DNA of 64,000 nucleotides from Biscogniauxia marginata. Its lineage: Eukaryota > Ascomycota > Sordariomycetes > Xylariales > Xylariaceae. Below the pieces are notes generated by a model. It made no database searches. It saw only the letters and a program-made list of their open reading frames with translations, and was not told where the DNA came from. Location of the stretch: positions 930,001 to 994,000 of the forward strand of contig MU404056.1 of the NCBI GenBank assembly GCA_022695795.1. The letters run 5' to 3'. Position 1 is the stretch's first letter, and each line of letters begins with the position of its first letter. Positions 10,537 through 21,988 of this stretch are shown here, one piece after another. A program made the translations under genes and the position numbers.

Positions 10537-13500
10537 GCTGATCATGCGACCACCCTTGGACAGCACTCTCATCGGTTCTCTCCCCCATACTTTTCCCTGT
10601 CACTTTCCTTCTCGTCACCATAGCCTTGACTTTTTCGACGTGGATATTCCTGACATCCGACATCTGGACATGAAAAGGATTAGGCGAATTGTCTGTCCGG
10701 TCGGTGGGGACGAGTTCTAAAGGGCCTACTTATAGGGAAAATGCGGAGGGAGCTAAACTAGTAGCACTGTGTCTCAGTTCGGGGTGTTCAGATCAGGCGG
10801 TTTCAGACCCTTTCCCACCATCATCTTCTCATTGCTGCTTGCAATCATGATCACACAGGTCATCGACACCAGAAAGGGGGATTTTCATTTTGCTTTATGG
10901 TCGCCTGGCAATACTTCTTGTCTCAGGGGAAATGGTCATCACTCATAGGTACCTAGGTACCAGGTAGTTAGTAAGGTGCCGCTTATCGGTCACCCGAACG
11001 CTGATACGGACACTAAGGGAATAAAGGGTTTCATCGGTATTCTCATGTCTTCTTGCTCTTTTGCTGTGAATGTGTGATTTTCTTTGTCTATTAACTCCCG
11101 CCGGGTCGGAGTCCTATTATCCGGTATTTGATGTTGGCAGTGGAGCCCCTTAAGTACATGTACGAACAACTCCCGAAAAAATTTTTTGTTCCCGCTCTGG
11201 GTTGCTATAGGTAATAGGTACATAAATCTGGGTTTCACTGGGATTTCTTAAAGTCACAGTACAAATTTCAAATAATTATTTTGCATAAAACAACTTAAAA
11301 TTGTAAGTTTCAAAGTAAACAGTTTGTATCGAGACTTACATCAATGCGTTTCGACGTATGGTGGAAAGAATCGGCGAGGTAACTCGGTGATAGGGACACA
11401 GGTATCATTATTTCAGGGGTCGAGTAGGTACTACTATGGGGATTCAACGAAGTCAAGCATGGTCCTTTATTTATGTTTTGCCAAACCAGGTACTATGTTT
11501 ATATGTGTTTGAAGCTAACTTTTTCCATCTACCAATGTAAGGGGAGTCGGGTTATGAACACCGTGAAACCCGCTCGCCGCCTCGTTATAGTGTTCTAGAC
11601 TCTGGGGTTTCTATATTTGATTTTTGTAACTAAACCTGAAATTAGGCGAAGGACTGAAACGACATCGCCTCAATGGTGACCGTCATATAGTAGGTATTCC
11701 ATACTCTTAGCCCAAAGCCCAATACCTTACTCCTCCCATTACCCCAGGTACGGTCCCTTGAATGATCTGTCTGAAGATACCTTCACAACTAACTCCTCTT
11801 AGAAGTGTTCGACATATATCAAAAACGCACGATGACGATTGTTTGAAGGAAGATAGTGAGCCGAACAGTTGACAATTCAAAATGTCCCCGCTACCTACAT
11901 AGAAACCCTACCAGCCGTCTCTAACAGTATATCTCGGCCTTATTCCTAATGCAGTGCCATTTAAAGCATTGTTGGCATCATGGATCCGACCGAGGTAGAG
12001 CCATATTGCTCTTCCTTTGAACCCGGTGTTAACCCAGAGAGTCCCTCAATCCTCAATCACCTTGGCGTTGCCGTGTCTTTTTGTCCTTGTTGATGTGATA
12101 GGTTGTGATATACTCATCTTGTTCCTATCCCCCGCTCTTCTGTCAGGCAAGATGAAGAAGGAGGCCTCGGCAGACAAGGTTAAGGCACTCCGATTAATAC
12201 CCTATGACGGGCCAAAGGATGAGAGTGGCTGGGTTGACTCTGTTACATCGGTGTACCCTTACATGCGAATGCGATTCTAAACGAACTAGGCACGCATCTC
12301 TCTGCATCACAAACGCTTCTTGCGCTGCAGGTTACTGACGTGTACCCAATATCCTTGTACGCTTTATCTGTCTGTATTGAGGTCCCTTGACCTTGTGATG
12401 TGCGAATTCAAGATGTGGGCCTTGGCAGAAGTGACAGGGGCTCTTGGCTACAACCGGAGATGGAGGATCTTCGGTAGCGAGGCTAGTCTCGGGGGCCGGT
12501 AAGGCTCTTGACGCAGGGGCATAAATACTACATAGCAGCCACGGGAGCAGCCGAAGTGGTAGCTCCGGGAAGCTCGGAGATGTCAGTGGTCTAGCTTAAG
12601 CAGAGAAAGAGACTGAGAGAGAGAGAGAGAGCCCAATATCCTTGGCAGCAGAGAACGATCTCGGCTCACTATCATGAGTTCTCGCCTCCACTGTCTTGTC
12701 TTCCATCCTTGACTATGATCTACGCAGATATAGCGTCCCTTGGTAAGCCCTGCTTCGGTAGCAGTGGCTAGGGCCACGCTCTCGCAAGCATCTCTGGATA
12801 AATCGGCACAAGAATTGCCGGCACTGGGCTGAGTGATGAACAGGTCGTTACTTAGTTCCTGGAATGCGTTAGCCTGGGTCTTTTCTTCAATCGGAAGTAA
12901 ATGGGGCACGGGGGCGTGGGGGGCGTGGGGGGTTAGAACTTGACATAGAGTACCACCAATATTGATATTATGTGTAGAGCAATAAATTATGGTCTCATTG
13001 CCATTCATTCACTCATCATGGCATGCCTACCAGCTCAGAGAATTCGCTATGGGAAACAGGAGGGAAACCCACAAATGGGATTTATATTTCGAAAAGAAAG
13101 GAAAAGTGAGAGAAGGTAGCAAGAAACAACAAATAAAGGGCTTGAACACAGAGGGGGTCTCAAAACCTCTACGTATAAGACACAAATAATCATGGTAGCC
13201 CCCAAATCAGGGCCTGTATGTCCTAAATTAACCCCCATGGCCAAAAAACCCCCTCTGGGCTCGAGGTCCAGGCGATCGATGGCCTAGTTATTCAGATATA
13301 CACAGCAAGCTTCGGCAGACAGGCAGTTATTTAGTTGAAATCATGTTTAATTATTTTTAGCACCATTCATCACTCTGGCTAAATCGTACTTTACTCAATA
13401 TATATTTCCATCGCTTTGCTATGTTTACCTGAATCAAAGTCCTTTCAGTTTGATGGTAAAGTCCAACGGTGCTTATATTGCATAATAAAGATAGCGGAAA

Positions 13501-14496
13501 GCCCGATCTAGGTTGCTAACGCTGCTCGCAATATGTAGCAACGAACCCTATGTTTTTCAAATACACTAAATTATTGTATGTTGTAGCGTATTACCACCCA
13601 TATTGTGTACAACCAACGCAATATATATTGAATACTATTGCCTTCCGATTCACTCCGTACTGACTTCAGTATAGGGGCATACCGATATCCCGTGATAAAT
13701 AAACCAAGGACAGTCTGTTTATATAGAGAATCAGAACTAGAATATATACGAACTTTTTGCCCTCATGAAGACGACTAGGTTCGCCTCCTTTAAAGGAGCC
13801 ACGTCATTTAGAGCGGTAAATAGGTAGTTCACTAGCATCTTGAAGAAAAGTCGTCTGCGACTCTGCTTTGCTTCTAGAGCCTATACCCCATCACGTCAAC
13901 ATCCCAAGTCTTTAGAATAGTGATTATCGCGAGGTGCCCAGTGCATCCTCCACCATGAAAGCTTTACTTCAGTAGCCCCTTAGAGGAGCACTCTATGGCC
14001 ATAAATCTTTCTGTGTAGGAACGGCTGACGTATGTAGGCTGAGAACGTAGCTAAGTACCATAAACTATCATATTTAGTATACGGCCAAGATTTATATTGG
14101 TCAAGGATATACGGAAGACGAAGTCCTCGACCAGCAGCGTCTCAAGCTGTAACTTGCAACTCTATAGTATAAGTATGGAGTTGTTGGAAATATGTCTACT
14201 CATCGAATCATCTAGCTAGGGTTATACTTTTGTAGATAAGGGATAAGTCTACCTATGCCATTGACGACGAAGGCTCGTTAGCATAAGTAGAATATCGATG
14301 TCTACGCAAGCTTCCCGAGCATGTTCGTGCTGTATCAAGTTCACGCCCACATACTACAACATGTCATGAAATGAAAAATTCCCATAGATTGCTAGTAGTT
14401 CCATATCTCACTCCGTGGATCGTCGTCGTCATATGGTTACAAAGATATCTAGCAACGCCCAAACGCCGTCCGATGCCCTCAGCCAAGTTCTTGTCA
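10537..14496. other. Long intergenic stretch, no supported gene
   Basis: Nearly 4 kb without a supportable gene. From about 13280 to 14370 it is AT-rich with many stops on both strands, like decayed repeat DNA. GGTACCTAGGTACC-type palindromes occur near 10946-10962. A minus-strand 141-codon frame at 12583-13008 has a tail faintly like a short-chain dehydrogenase C-terminus, but nothing decisive. The region separates the SANT cluster from the housekeeping block. Confidence 0.4.
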
Positions 14497-15793
14497 TCAC
14501 GCCTTTCGCCCATCGAGCCGACGTCCCCCGCTCAGCTTCTTCTCCGGAGCTTTGCCTTTGTCATCGCCTTCTCCCTTCCGTTTGACTACCCCCCGTAAGG
14601 TCTGACCTTGCCCGGCAAAATGCGGCTTGCTGGCATTCTCCTTCTCTGCCTCCTTATCGGCATCAGTCTTAACAGGCTTGACCTCGTAGCCGAAGAATAG
14701 CTTGTTGGGTGGTAGGCGGAGAGGCATGGGCCCGTTGACCCTCCGTCGCGGAAGAGGGGGGGTATTAGTCGAAGTATCGGCAACAGGTGTTGAGGGTTTG
14801 GGTGTGGGTGCTTTGGCGCCTTTCTTAGAATTAAGCTTATGGCCTTCGCTAATAAAATGTGACGAGACGGCTCGGGCACCCGCTGCGGCCGTCGTTGCGT
14901 TGGGCGCAAGTGCATCGTAGTTGATGGCCTGTGCCATGGTTCCTTGGTTGTGCAGAAGTCCCCCTGCAGGTAGGCCACTGCGCGCACTTCTCGGCGTGCT
15001 CGTCCCGCTACCTTTGGATGGCTCTACATATCCGACGGGCGGTGCAAAGTCGACTGAGACATCAGTCTCTATCATGCAAACACCCATCTTCTCTGTCTCA
15101 GGCTTGACCTCCAGTACGGCAATCTCATAGACCTCGTCGTTGTACTCAAAATTAAACACGTCGCCCTTAGTCAGGGTAGCGAAGTTTCTGAACGCCTTCT
15201 CGAGAACGGCTTTAGGATCACTAATCTCTAGAAAGTTGGTAGACTGCGGTTGCAACTTGACCATCTTGGCGAGTTCAAGAGACGTCGATTTAATCTGAAT
15301 CATATCGCCGACGTCTAGTTGTAGCGTCTGCATCATCTAACATACGTTAGCAAAATCATTCCTCCTGTGTATCCGACGCAAGCGAACCTACCCAGTGTGG
15401 TATGTATGCTCGGCCCTCCTCGGCGACGAACTCTAGCACACCAGCATGTGTCTGTCGATCTTTCTCACCATTCACCAGCTCCATGGTAAGAGGCCACTGC
15501 ACTCGCAGCTGGGAGATTTTCTGGAGGGCGGAAGGCGGCAGGAAAATCTTAGAACCGTAGTTGAGCTCTGGTCGCTCTGGCCCCGGGGCCATGATCATCG
15601 GGTAGCAACGGAAGTACTCGTCGAACCGTCGCTGCGTCGTGCCGCGCATCATCCCGGAGCGAGCCATGTTGTACATTGCCGCCGGGTCGTCGGGGTCGAA
15701 AGCGTTGAAACCTGGTCCGAACTGAAAGATGTTAGGGACCGGCTGACCAGAAGGGGCGCCGGGATGGGGTCGCTGGTTTTATATACGAACCAT
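14497..15793 (-). CDS. ufd1: Ubiquitin fusion degradation protein 1
   Basis: UFD1 works with Npl4 as the cofactor that brings ubiquitinated substrates to the Cdc48/p97 ATPase in ER-associated and other proteasomal degradation. The exon at 15721-15392 carries FDEYFRCYPMIM, KIFLPPSALQKIS and GVLEFVAEEGRAYIPHW. A 55-nt intron (GTAGGT, GCTAAC branch, TTAG) joins it in phase 0 to 15336-14497 with MMQTLQLDVGDMIQIKS, STNFLEISDPKAVLE and DFAPPVGYVEPSK. These are the double-psi beta-barrel and UT3 motifs of the family. The C-terminal tail is basic and Pro/Ser-rich, with KLFFGYEV near the end. The start is uncertain. Either the ATG at 15793 is a 3-nt exon (donor GTTCGT), giving about 390 residues, or an ATG at 15876 gives a 13-codon exon (15876-15838, donor GTAAGC), giving 402. 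Divergent from LIN1. Confidence 0.92.
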
Positions 15794-16406
15794 TTTTTTA
15801 TTCTTGTCTCAGTGACGGAATGAATGTGGCTGCTTACGGAAAAGAAGCAAAGTTGTGTCTCCGGGGAAAGTGTCATATGACAGGCAGCGTTGAGTTTTAG
15901 GTAACCTTAGGTAGTAAGATGGATTATTACCTAATCTTGGAGTTTCCAGAGCTTCCCCATAGCTTCTTTGCTACCTAGGTACCTTCCAATAACCTAATTG
16001 AGTCTTAGGCAACTGTGGCTGATGACGACACATCGGCGGGACAATGTTCCGCCCGAGAGATACCTACTAGGTCCCCGCCCTCCATACCTAGGTAGGTAGG
16101 TATGTATATACATACCTACAAGCAAGTGATACCTAGGTGAGCTACCCTCAGGTAGCCAAATGCCCATAGGTATGGAGGGTAGACTTTGGCATGGACCACC
16201 CCTGGCTCCTGCAGCTAGGTGCCTGTAAGGTCCCTTTCACCCCAGTGAGCTGCAGCTGCCGACCAGGGTTGCCAGGGCAAAATTCAACGTCATATCACAT
16301 TCTTTCCAATCGGTGTCTTGCCATTGCGCCTCGGCCGCCTTCCTTTTTCTTCTTCTGCAATCTGTCAACATCCTTTACATGGCTGCAATCACGAACAAAA
16401 CCCACC
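15794..16406. promoter_or_regulatory. Bidirectional promoter of ufd1 and lin1
   Basis: About 610 bases separate the divergent ufd1 and lin1 starts. The interval is dense in TAGGTA/TACCTA motifs (about 15895-16170) and includes a perfect 24-bp palindrome at 16096-16119 centred on TAT|ATA. I cannot assign a binding protein. Such motifs also occur in other intergenic regions here, so they may be a genome-wide repeat rather than an operator. The TATA-like core of the palindrome lies about 300 bases from each start. Confidence 0.4.
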
Positions 16407-17720
16407 ATGTCATCTAGATTCAGCGCAGCACGGCCGAAGCGCGCCAGCGAAAACTACGCGCGACAACATCACAATTCCCAGCCAGACAACAAGAAAGTTA
16501 AATTCGACGTACGCAATCCATCCGCCCTAGCGCCGGACGTCGATGACGAGGACGAAGAGGAGGATGCCTATCTCCAGGCAGATGCCGAAGTCATACGCGG
16601 CAGCGCTGCGACGAAGCGCGGTGCTGTGAACATCGATGGCTACGACTCGGACTCGGATCGCGAGGAACTAGGCACGTTACATGCATCCAAGTCAAGGGAC
16701 AAGAAACAAGATGAAGACATGGATGACATGTTTGCCGCGGATGATGACGATGGTGATGCAAAGGACGACACAGTAGACGATACTACGGGAAAGAAGAGCA
16801 AAGAGGTCCGTTTTCTCGACGCTGTCGAGATCGAAGGCCAAGATTCGAGATCGAAATCCGGTGGACGTATCCATATGGACGACGAATCCTCTGGAGATGA
16901 GGACGAGGAAACTGTCGAGCTGGCAATCCAAGAAGAAGGCGTCGACGAGGAAGTCGGTGCTGGCGGGCTCAAGAAGCACGCCCCCAAGGTCGAAGCATTC
17001 AATCTCAATGCCGAACAGGAGGAAGGCAAATTCGATGAAGCGGGTAATTTCGTCCGAAAAGCCGTGGATCCGGATGCTATACACGACCGCTGGCTCGAAG
17101 GCGTCAGCAAAAAGGACATGAAGAAGGCCGCCGAAGCACATGAGAAACGCGAAGCCGAATTGCGGCAGAAGCGAAGAGAAGACGACAGTGTCTTGACCTC
17201 AGATCTACTCAAGGCCCTAATACTGCGGCTCGAGCGTGGTGAGACGGCACTCGAAGCACTTGCCAGATTGGGTCGAGGTCAAACGAAACCCAAGAAAGTA
17301 CCCAAGTGGAAGCAGAAGAAGCAAAAACAAGACAACATGGACGTCGACGCAGAAAAGGCACCCGAAGATCCCGAGCAAGTTCGCATCAGGGAAGCTATCA
17401 ACGCCATCACGGACGCTGCCGACAAGCTGCTAGGCAGGGATCGGCCCGATGTCTATGATAGAGAGCGGGAACTCTTGATACGAGAGTACACGCGAGAAAC
17501 GGACGAGCCCTGGGTCGAGCCCGAACAGAAACCGGAGGCGGGTCCCGCGACCAAGACGTGGGAATACCGCTGGACGGATGGCAGGGACGGCGCGGATAAG
17601 CAGGGCCCGTTTGACGGTCCCACTATGAAGGCTTGGCAAGTTGCGGGCTATTTTGGCGAGGGTGTTGAATTTAGGGAGGTCGGAGAGGAAAGCTGGAGTC
17701 GCGCTGCTAGCTTTGTATGA
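16407..17720 (+). CDS. lin1: U5 snRNP GYF-domain protein (LIN1/CD2BP2-like)
   Basis: A single-exon gene of 437 residues. LIN1 in yeast and CD2BP2 in animals bind the U5 snRNP protein Prp6/Prp8 environment and are thought to act in tri-snRNP assembly. The C-terminus is a GYF domain with the diagnostic order W-E-Y-R-W, DKQGPFDGPTMKAW and VAGYFGEGVEFRE, ending SWSRAASFV; GYF domains bind proline-rich ligands. The first ~240 residues are very acidic (DVDDEDEEEDAY) with KKVKFDVRNPS near the N-terminus and GYDSDSDREE. A charged helical middle (residues ~245-330) contains AVDPDAIHDRWLEGVSKKDM and LLKALILRLERGETALEAL, both typical of this family. The ATG at 16407 (CACCATG) is preferred over an in-frame ATG 72 codons upstream, whose extension is hydrophobic and unconserved in character. 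Confidence 0.93.
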   Translation: MSSRFSAARPKRASENYARQHHNSQPDNKKVKFDVRNPSALAPDVDDEDEEEDAYLQADAEVIRGSAATKRGAVNIDGYDSDSDREELGTLHASKSRDKKQDEDMDDMFAADDDDGDAKDDTVDDTTGKKSKEVRFLDAVEIEGQDSRSKSGGRIHMDDESSGDEDEETVELAIQEEGVDEEVGAGGLKKHAPKVEAFNLNAEQEEGKFDEAGNFVRKAVDPDAIHDRWLEGVSKKDMKKAAEAHEKREAELRQKRREDDSVLTSDLLKALILRLERGETALEALARLGRGQTKPKKVPKWKQKKQKQDNMDVDAEKAPEDPEQVRIREAINAITDAADKLLGRDRPDVYDRERELLIREYTRETDEPWVEPEQKPEAGPATKTWEYRWTDGRDGADKQGPFDGPTMKAWQVAGYFGEGVEFREVGEESWSRAASFV

Positions 17721-19669
17721 ATAATAAATACCGTTGAAAAATTTCTTGCTCGGTTTTCAAAACGGGATACAGGAGATACCAAAAACCAGGCTCAGATATC
17801 GAAAGATTAGATTACATCTCGGCTATCACCTATCTTCATTTTGATCATGTACATAACGGATGATGTTGCATTTACTCTCTAGTTAAGCCGGTAGCATGGC
17901 TCGGTGCATTCTAAACGATGGGCGGAGAATCAGCCACGCCATCTACTCAAGGGATAAACGAAATTAGAAAACCTTTGCAACCAGAGCATAGCATCTATTG
18001 GAATCCTAATCCTGATAGACCACATCCGGAAGAATAAACTTCGTACTCGTGCCAGACAAGATAAGCATGCCCCTAATTCTCGTCAGTATTCTAATGAGCC
18101 AAATACCTACCGGAAAAGAAATCAAGGTTTTATTAATCATGCTTCCTCCTCTCAGCCTATTCAGAGAAATAAAACAACTGACCACCACGTATAGAGCATG
18201 AAACAAATGTACCTGTCCCCTAGAAATAAAATACGAAAGTTCCCCCTTGCTGTGGTTCCCTCATTAGATATGAGACGTTAAAAAAAAACTAGAGGGAATA
18301 AGGGACGGATGCTCCGCCTATAGATAGCGGAAGCTAGGCAATACCGATTCCCTTCTTCGTAACCTCCTCGGTTCCCAAAACCCAACCCGGTTCGTTTTGC
18401 CCAAAATTAAAGTCTCGATATTTCAAGTCGAGACCCGAATCACATACAGCCACCCGAAGATAAATGAACTGGCAAAAAGGCACATAAAGAGTAGGCATTT
18501 ACTAATCAGATCCGCTATATCCATCCCACGTGTCACCTGGTCATTCACACTCATTGATTTCCTATGTCAAACCATCTCACAATAAATCCATTCTTCTACC
18601 TTCTTACTCCGTACTTACAACCACATATCCCTTTAGAGACGTATGATATATATATTACATCACAGGACCAACGATCCATTCCCGCTCAAGCAAACCAAGC
18701 ACTAACAGCACACCAAAGCCCTCCGATACCATCCAGCAATTTTCCGGGATCAATAGTCCAACAACCAAGCATATCTCCCAGAATACACCTACCCACCAAC
18801 CAACCAACCTAACCATATTATTTCATATACGTACCTACCTAGGTAGTTAAGATTCACTAAATCACACGCACACAAAAACCCAGCAGAGATAATGTATATC
18901 GAAAGAGCAAATCGCGAGTTAAGACAGGAGAGAGAAGATAAATTGATCTTTGATCTTTGAATAAATTCTTTTCGGCGTAAGTACTTAACCATTTGGGGGG
19001 GTTTTTTTTATAGCTCGGTCAAGGCCGGCGGGATATCATCGAATTAAGCAAAAGCCAAACCCAAACCCGCTAATAGGCGCAACAAGTACTTAAGATAGGT
19101 AATATCAGGCAACAACAACAACAAAACACACACGCACACGCACACGGGGGGGGGAGTGGGTTAGTTCAAAAAATCGTATTCGGCTGGTTCCTTTTTTCTC
19201 CCCCTTAGAACCCATCTCCCCAAAGACGTACGTCCACGCCTTTCTGGATCCCACCACAACCCCCTCCCCCCCCCAACCAGTAGCTTCGATCGATGAATCC
19301 CCTTTAAAGAATATTTTATAATCCTCCCTTCCATTTCTGGACATCCGATGCACGCACCCGGGATTAAAAAAAAAAGCAAAGCAAAGAAACCGCCCGTGTC
19401 GTCAGCTCTCAGCTGTGGGTAGCCCCAGACCCTCCATATCCAGCGCCTAACACCAAATCCGTATTTGCTATAGATAACTCCAAGTACTAGCCATTCTGTT
19501 TGGTAGGTTTTCATACGATTAGCCTGCCTAGCTTCACAAGTGCCCATGACCAAAATGCGCCTTGGTATCATGTCGTAGAAATCATTGTTCATAATGTACA
19601 CCAGAACAGTTGACGTTGTTCAGATTATTGTCACCCCAGTTTGTCCCAGCCAAGCCTTGTTATATCGAT
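17721..19669. other. Convergent intergenic region, no gene recognised
   Basis: About 1.95 kb between the convergent 3' ends of lin1 and the AF4-like gene. It is moderately AT-rich with stops in all frames. It contains homopolymers (G and T runs at 18993-19010, G run near 19146), CA-repeat-like DNA near 19120-19145, and a GTACCTACCTAGGTAG motif near 18830. The 3' untranslated regions of both genes presumably lie at its ends. Confidence 0.45.
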
Positions 19670-21988
19670 TTAGCTCCGGATACCGTTCGTCGTAGAATTG
19701 CCGATTCTGGCAAGCTCTTCAGCAGGCTTCCAAGGGCCGCCGATGCGAATGACCTTCCGTAGAATTTCGAGAGCGATCGGTATGGCTTCGTCGGGGCTAC
19801 TCCAAGGACCTAGACGATCGATAAGCTTGCCGACTGACCCGCCATCGGTTGAGTCTGAGCTTCCGTCGTAGACACCTAGACGTTTCCGTGCATTTGCGGC
19901 TAACCGCCAAACCTCCACCTGCTCCTTAGAGTTATTGACGGCCTCCCTCGCTATCTCCAGGTCGTGCAAATGGTGCCACATGGCTCGCCCGAGGTACACG
20001 AGACAAATACCCTGAATGCGAAAAAGGAGGGCTGTGAGTTGGCCGTTGATGTTGCAATCAAGCCTGACGACCCGGAACAATGCTAACACCTCCTTCCACG
20101 ACTGGAGGCGGCGGGGTTGGCGTTCGAGGTCGAAACCGTCGCTCTGGAGCTTTACGGCGTGCATGTACGAAAGAACGGACTGGATTCCGGCAGCCATGGC
20201 GACTTGACGCTCACGTTCCCTGTTTGCATCATGGGTCTTCATGATTGCGTCTCGCTCATGTTTGAGCTTCGTGCCGAGTTCCATGTACAGCCTGTGTCCA
20301 CCTTGAAGGCTCCGCAGCTTCTGCATTTGTTCTGGGTTGAGCGACAGTCGCCGTTGTTCAGGTAGAGGTTGCGCAGCAGGCGTAAGGTTATTCGCCATGC
20401 CAGGAGTGCCAGCCTGCGAACTGCTTGAAGCAATGCGACTCATCGCTGCCGATTGCCGTGGCGGGGTTGAAGGTCGAAGATTTTCCGACGTTCTTGGCCG
20501 CTTGATTGATTCGCTCGCATCCGTTACTGTACGGGGACGCTTACGTGCAGTGCCGGGTACCACGCTGTCGGAGCTACCGCGGATAGGTCGACCATCCCTT
20601 TTTAGAGCTTCCGACTTCTTCTTCCCACCTGGCGGTAACGCCAGGAGCCGCTCGATTGTCTTTGACATTCGCTTTTTATACTTCATAGTCACGAGATACC
20701 TCTCCGGCTGTACCTTCTTGTGCTCAACATATATAGTATCCCCGCGTTTGGACGGTTTGAAAGCTTTCTTGACGCTGGTTGGAGAATCCGAGACCTGCCT
20801 GCTTCTTTGGCTGGATCCTTTTGACAGCGGCTTCTTTTCCACCTTAGCCAATTCTTGCATGACAATTGGTGGTAGCGTCGGCGAGAGTAGGGGTGGTATC
20901 TTCCGCTTCTTAGTTGGACTAGGGGACGGATCACCGTCGTCTCGTAGTTTTCGCGGCGGGGGCTTCAAGCTGCTCGTTTCGACAGGCTTCTTCTTGAGAC
21001 CAATGCGAGAAGATTTAGTGTCATCCTTCACAAGAGCTGACACGTTCGCAGCGAGTGTAGGGGAGAGCAACGGCGGTAGAGATCTTGAGTTGGGAGTACT
21101 ACCACCCGTCTTCTTTTGTGTGCCTTGGCTGCTCGTCGTATTTCTGTGGGAGCCGTTGACCTGTGGGGCAGGCTTTGGTGAGGCGCCACGATTATTCGTG
21201 ATGCTCGTCGTACGCTTCCCATTGGTGACCGGCAGAGACTTGCTGGAGTCCTTTGCTAGGGTCTTCTTCTGGGTGATCACATCCTTTGATGCTCGCGCGC
21301 TCGTGGCATTGGGTGTCGTATTTTCAGCCTTGCTCTCAACCTTGCTACGCTTCACTGGTCTGGCGTTCTCTTCGGCATCTGCGACTCGTTTCCTCCGATC
21401 CGGGGAGGGGCTCGGCAGGCGATGCGCCTCACGTCTCGCATCCGACACGCTCTTCTTTACATCGCGGCGACTGTCCATCTCTTTCGCGACGGGATTGGGT
21501 GGTTTCTTAAAGAGCTCTCTTTCCTTCTTTTCCTTCTCCTTCTCCTTCTCCTTTTCTATTCTCTTCTCTACCACCTTCTCTTTCTCTATCTTCTTCTCCT
21601 TCTCTATCTCCTTCACTGTGCCCAGCTTGCTGGGCTGGGGGTCTGGTTTGGAAGGCGACTCGCCCTCGATCTTCCTATTCTTGTAATCCTTTAGGGAAAC
21701 CTTCTTCTTAGGCTTGCTTGGGTCGACGCGCAGCGGAGTGGGATTGGTCGCATTGTTTGTGGTTATTTGGTCTTCTCGCACGTCGAAGTAAGCTCTGGTC
21801 AGGAGCACTCCACGATCAGCATCGCTGAGGAATGTAGAGTACTGCAGAGGTCGGATGTCCTGCTCGTCCAATCGCTTCTCGTCCGGGTGCGGCTTATATC
21901 GGCGCGTCGCGGACAGGGACAGGTAGTGTGCTTTGACAGGTAAGATATGTTTGGCTAAGCTTTCAATCGACTTGGTGGCCTCCTCCAT
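19670..21988 (-). CDS. Large basic protein with AF4/FMR2-like C-terminus
   Basis: A single-exon gene of 772 residues. The N-terminus (SIESLAKHILPVKAHYLSLS, then RRYKPHPDEKRL and VLLTRAYFDVRED) is followed by KKKVSLKDYKNRK, a pattern I associate with conserved but poorly characterised filamentous-fungal proteins. Residues ~120-520 are low-complexity and Lys/Ser/Pro-rich, with a KE-repeat and two copies of a PPLLSPTL motif. The C-terminal ~200 residues are predicted helical: YMELGTKLKHERDAIMK, then SWKEVLALFRVVRLDCN and LTALLFRIQGICLVYLGRA. This resembles the C-terminal homology domain of AF4/FMR2 scaffold proteins of the super elongation complex, whose fission-yeast counterpart is the ELL-binding protein Ebp1. 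If so, it would act in RNA polymerase II elongation. That assignment is inference from remembered patterns, not a search result. The upstream side is the long gap before PTH2. Confidence 0.85.
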   Translation of the reverse strand: MEEATKSIESLAKHILPVKAHYLSLSATRRYKPHPDEKRLDEQDIRPLQYSTFLSDADRGVLLTRAYFDVREDQITTNNATNPTPLRVDPSKPKKKVSLKDYKNRKIEGESPSKPDPQPSKLGTVKEIEKEKKIEKEKVVEKRIEKEKEKEKEKKERELFKKPPNPVAKEMDSRRDVKKSVSDARREAHRLPSPSPDRRKRVADAEENARPVKRSKVESKAENTTPNATSARASKDVITQKKTLAKDSSKSLPVTNGKRTTSITNNRGASPKPAPQVNGSHRNTTSSQGTQKKTGGSTPNSRSLPPLLSPTLAANVSALVKDDTKSSRIGLKKKPVETSSLKPPPRKLRDDGDPSPSPTKKRKIPPLLSPTLPPIVMQELAKVEKKPLSKGSSQRSRQVSDSPTSVKKAFKPSKRGDTIYVEHKKVQPERYLVTMKYKKRMSKTIERLLALPPGGKKKSEALKRDGRPIRGSSDSVVPGTARKRPRTVTDASESIKRPRTSENLRPSTPPRQSAAMSRIASSSSQAGTPGMANNLTPAAQPLPEQRRLSLNPEQMQKLRSLQGGHRLYMELGTKLKHERDAIMKTHDANRERERQVAMAAGIQSVLSYMHAVKLQSDGFDLERQPRRLQSWKEVLALFRVVRLDCNINGQLTALLFRIQGICLVYLGRAMWHHLHDLEIAREAVNNSKEQVEVWRLAANARKRLGVYDGSSDSTDGGSVGKLIDRLGPWSSPDEAIPIALEILRKVIRIGGPWKPAEELARIGNSTTNGIRS

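Noticed and set aside
12583..13008. Possible short-chain dehydrogenase C-terminal relic on the minus strand
   Set aside because: The segment KGRYICVDHSQGW and the SLLPRILGS after it vaguely recall SDR C-termini, but no cofactor-binding or catalytic part is present and the similarity is too weak to annotate.
20337..21686. 449-codon plus-strand open frame
   Set aside because: Lies antisense to the 772-residue gene; composition (Ser/Phe/Leu runs from Lys/Glu repeats read backwards) shows it is a shadow.
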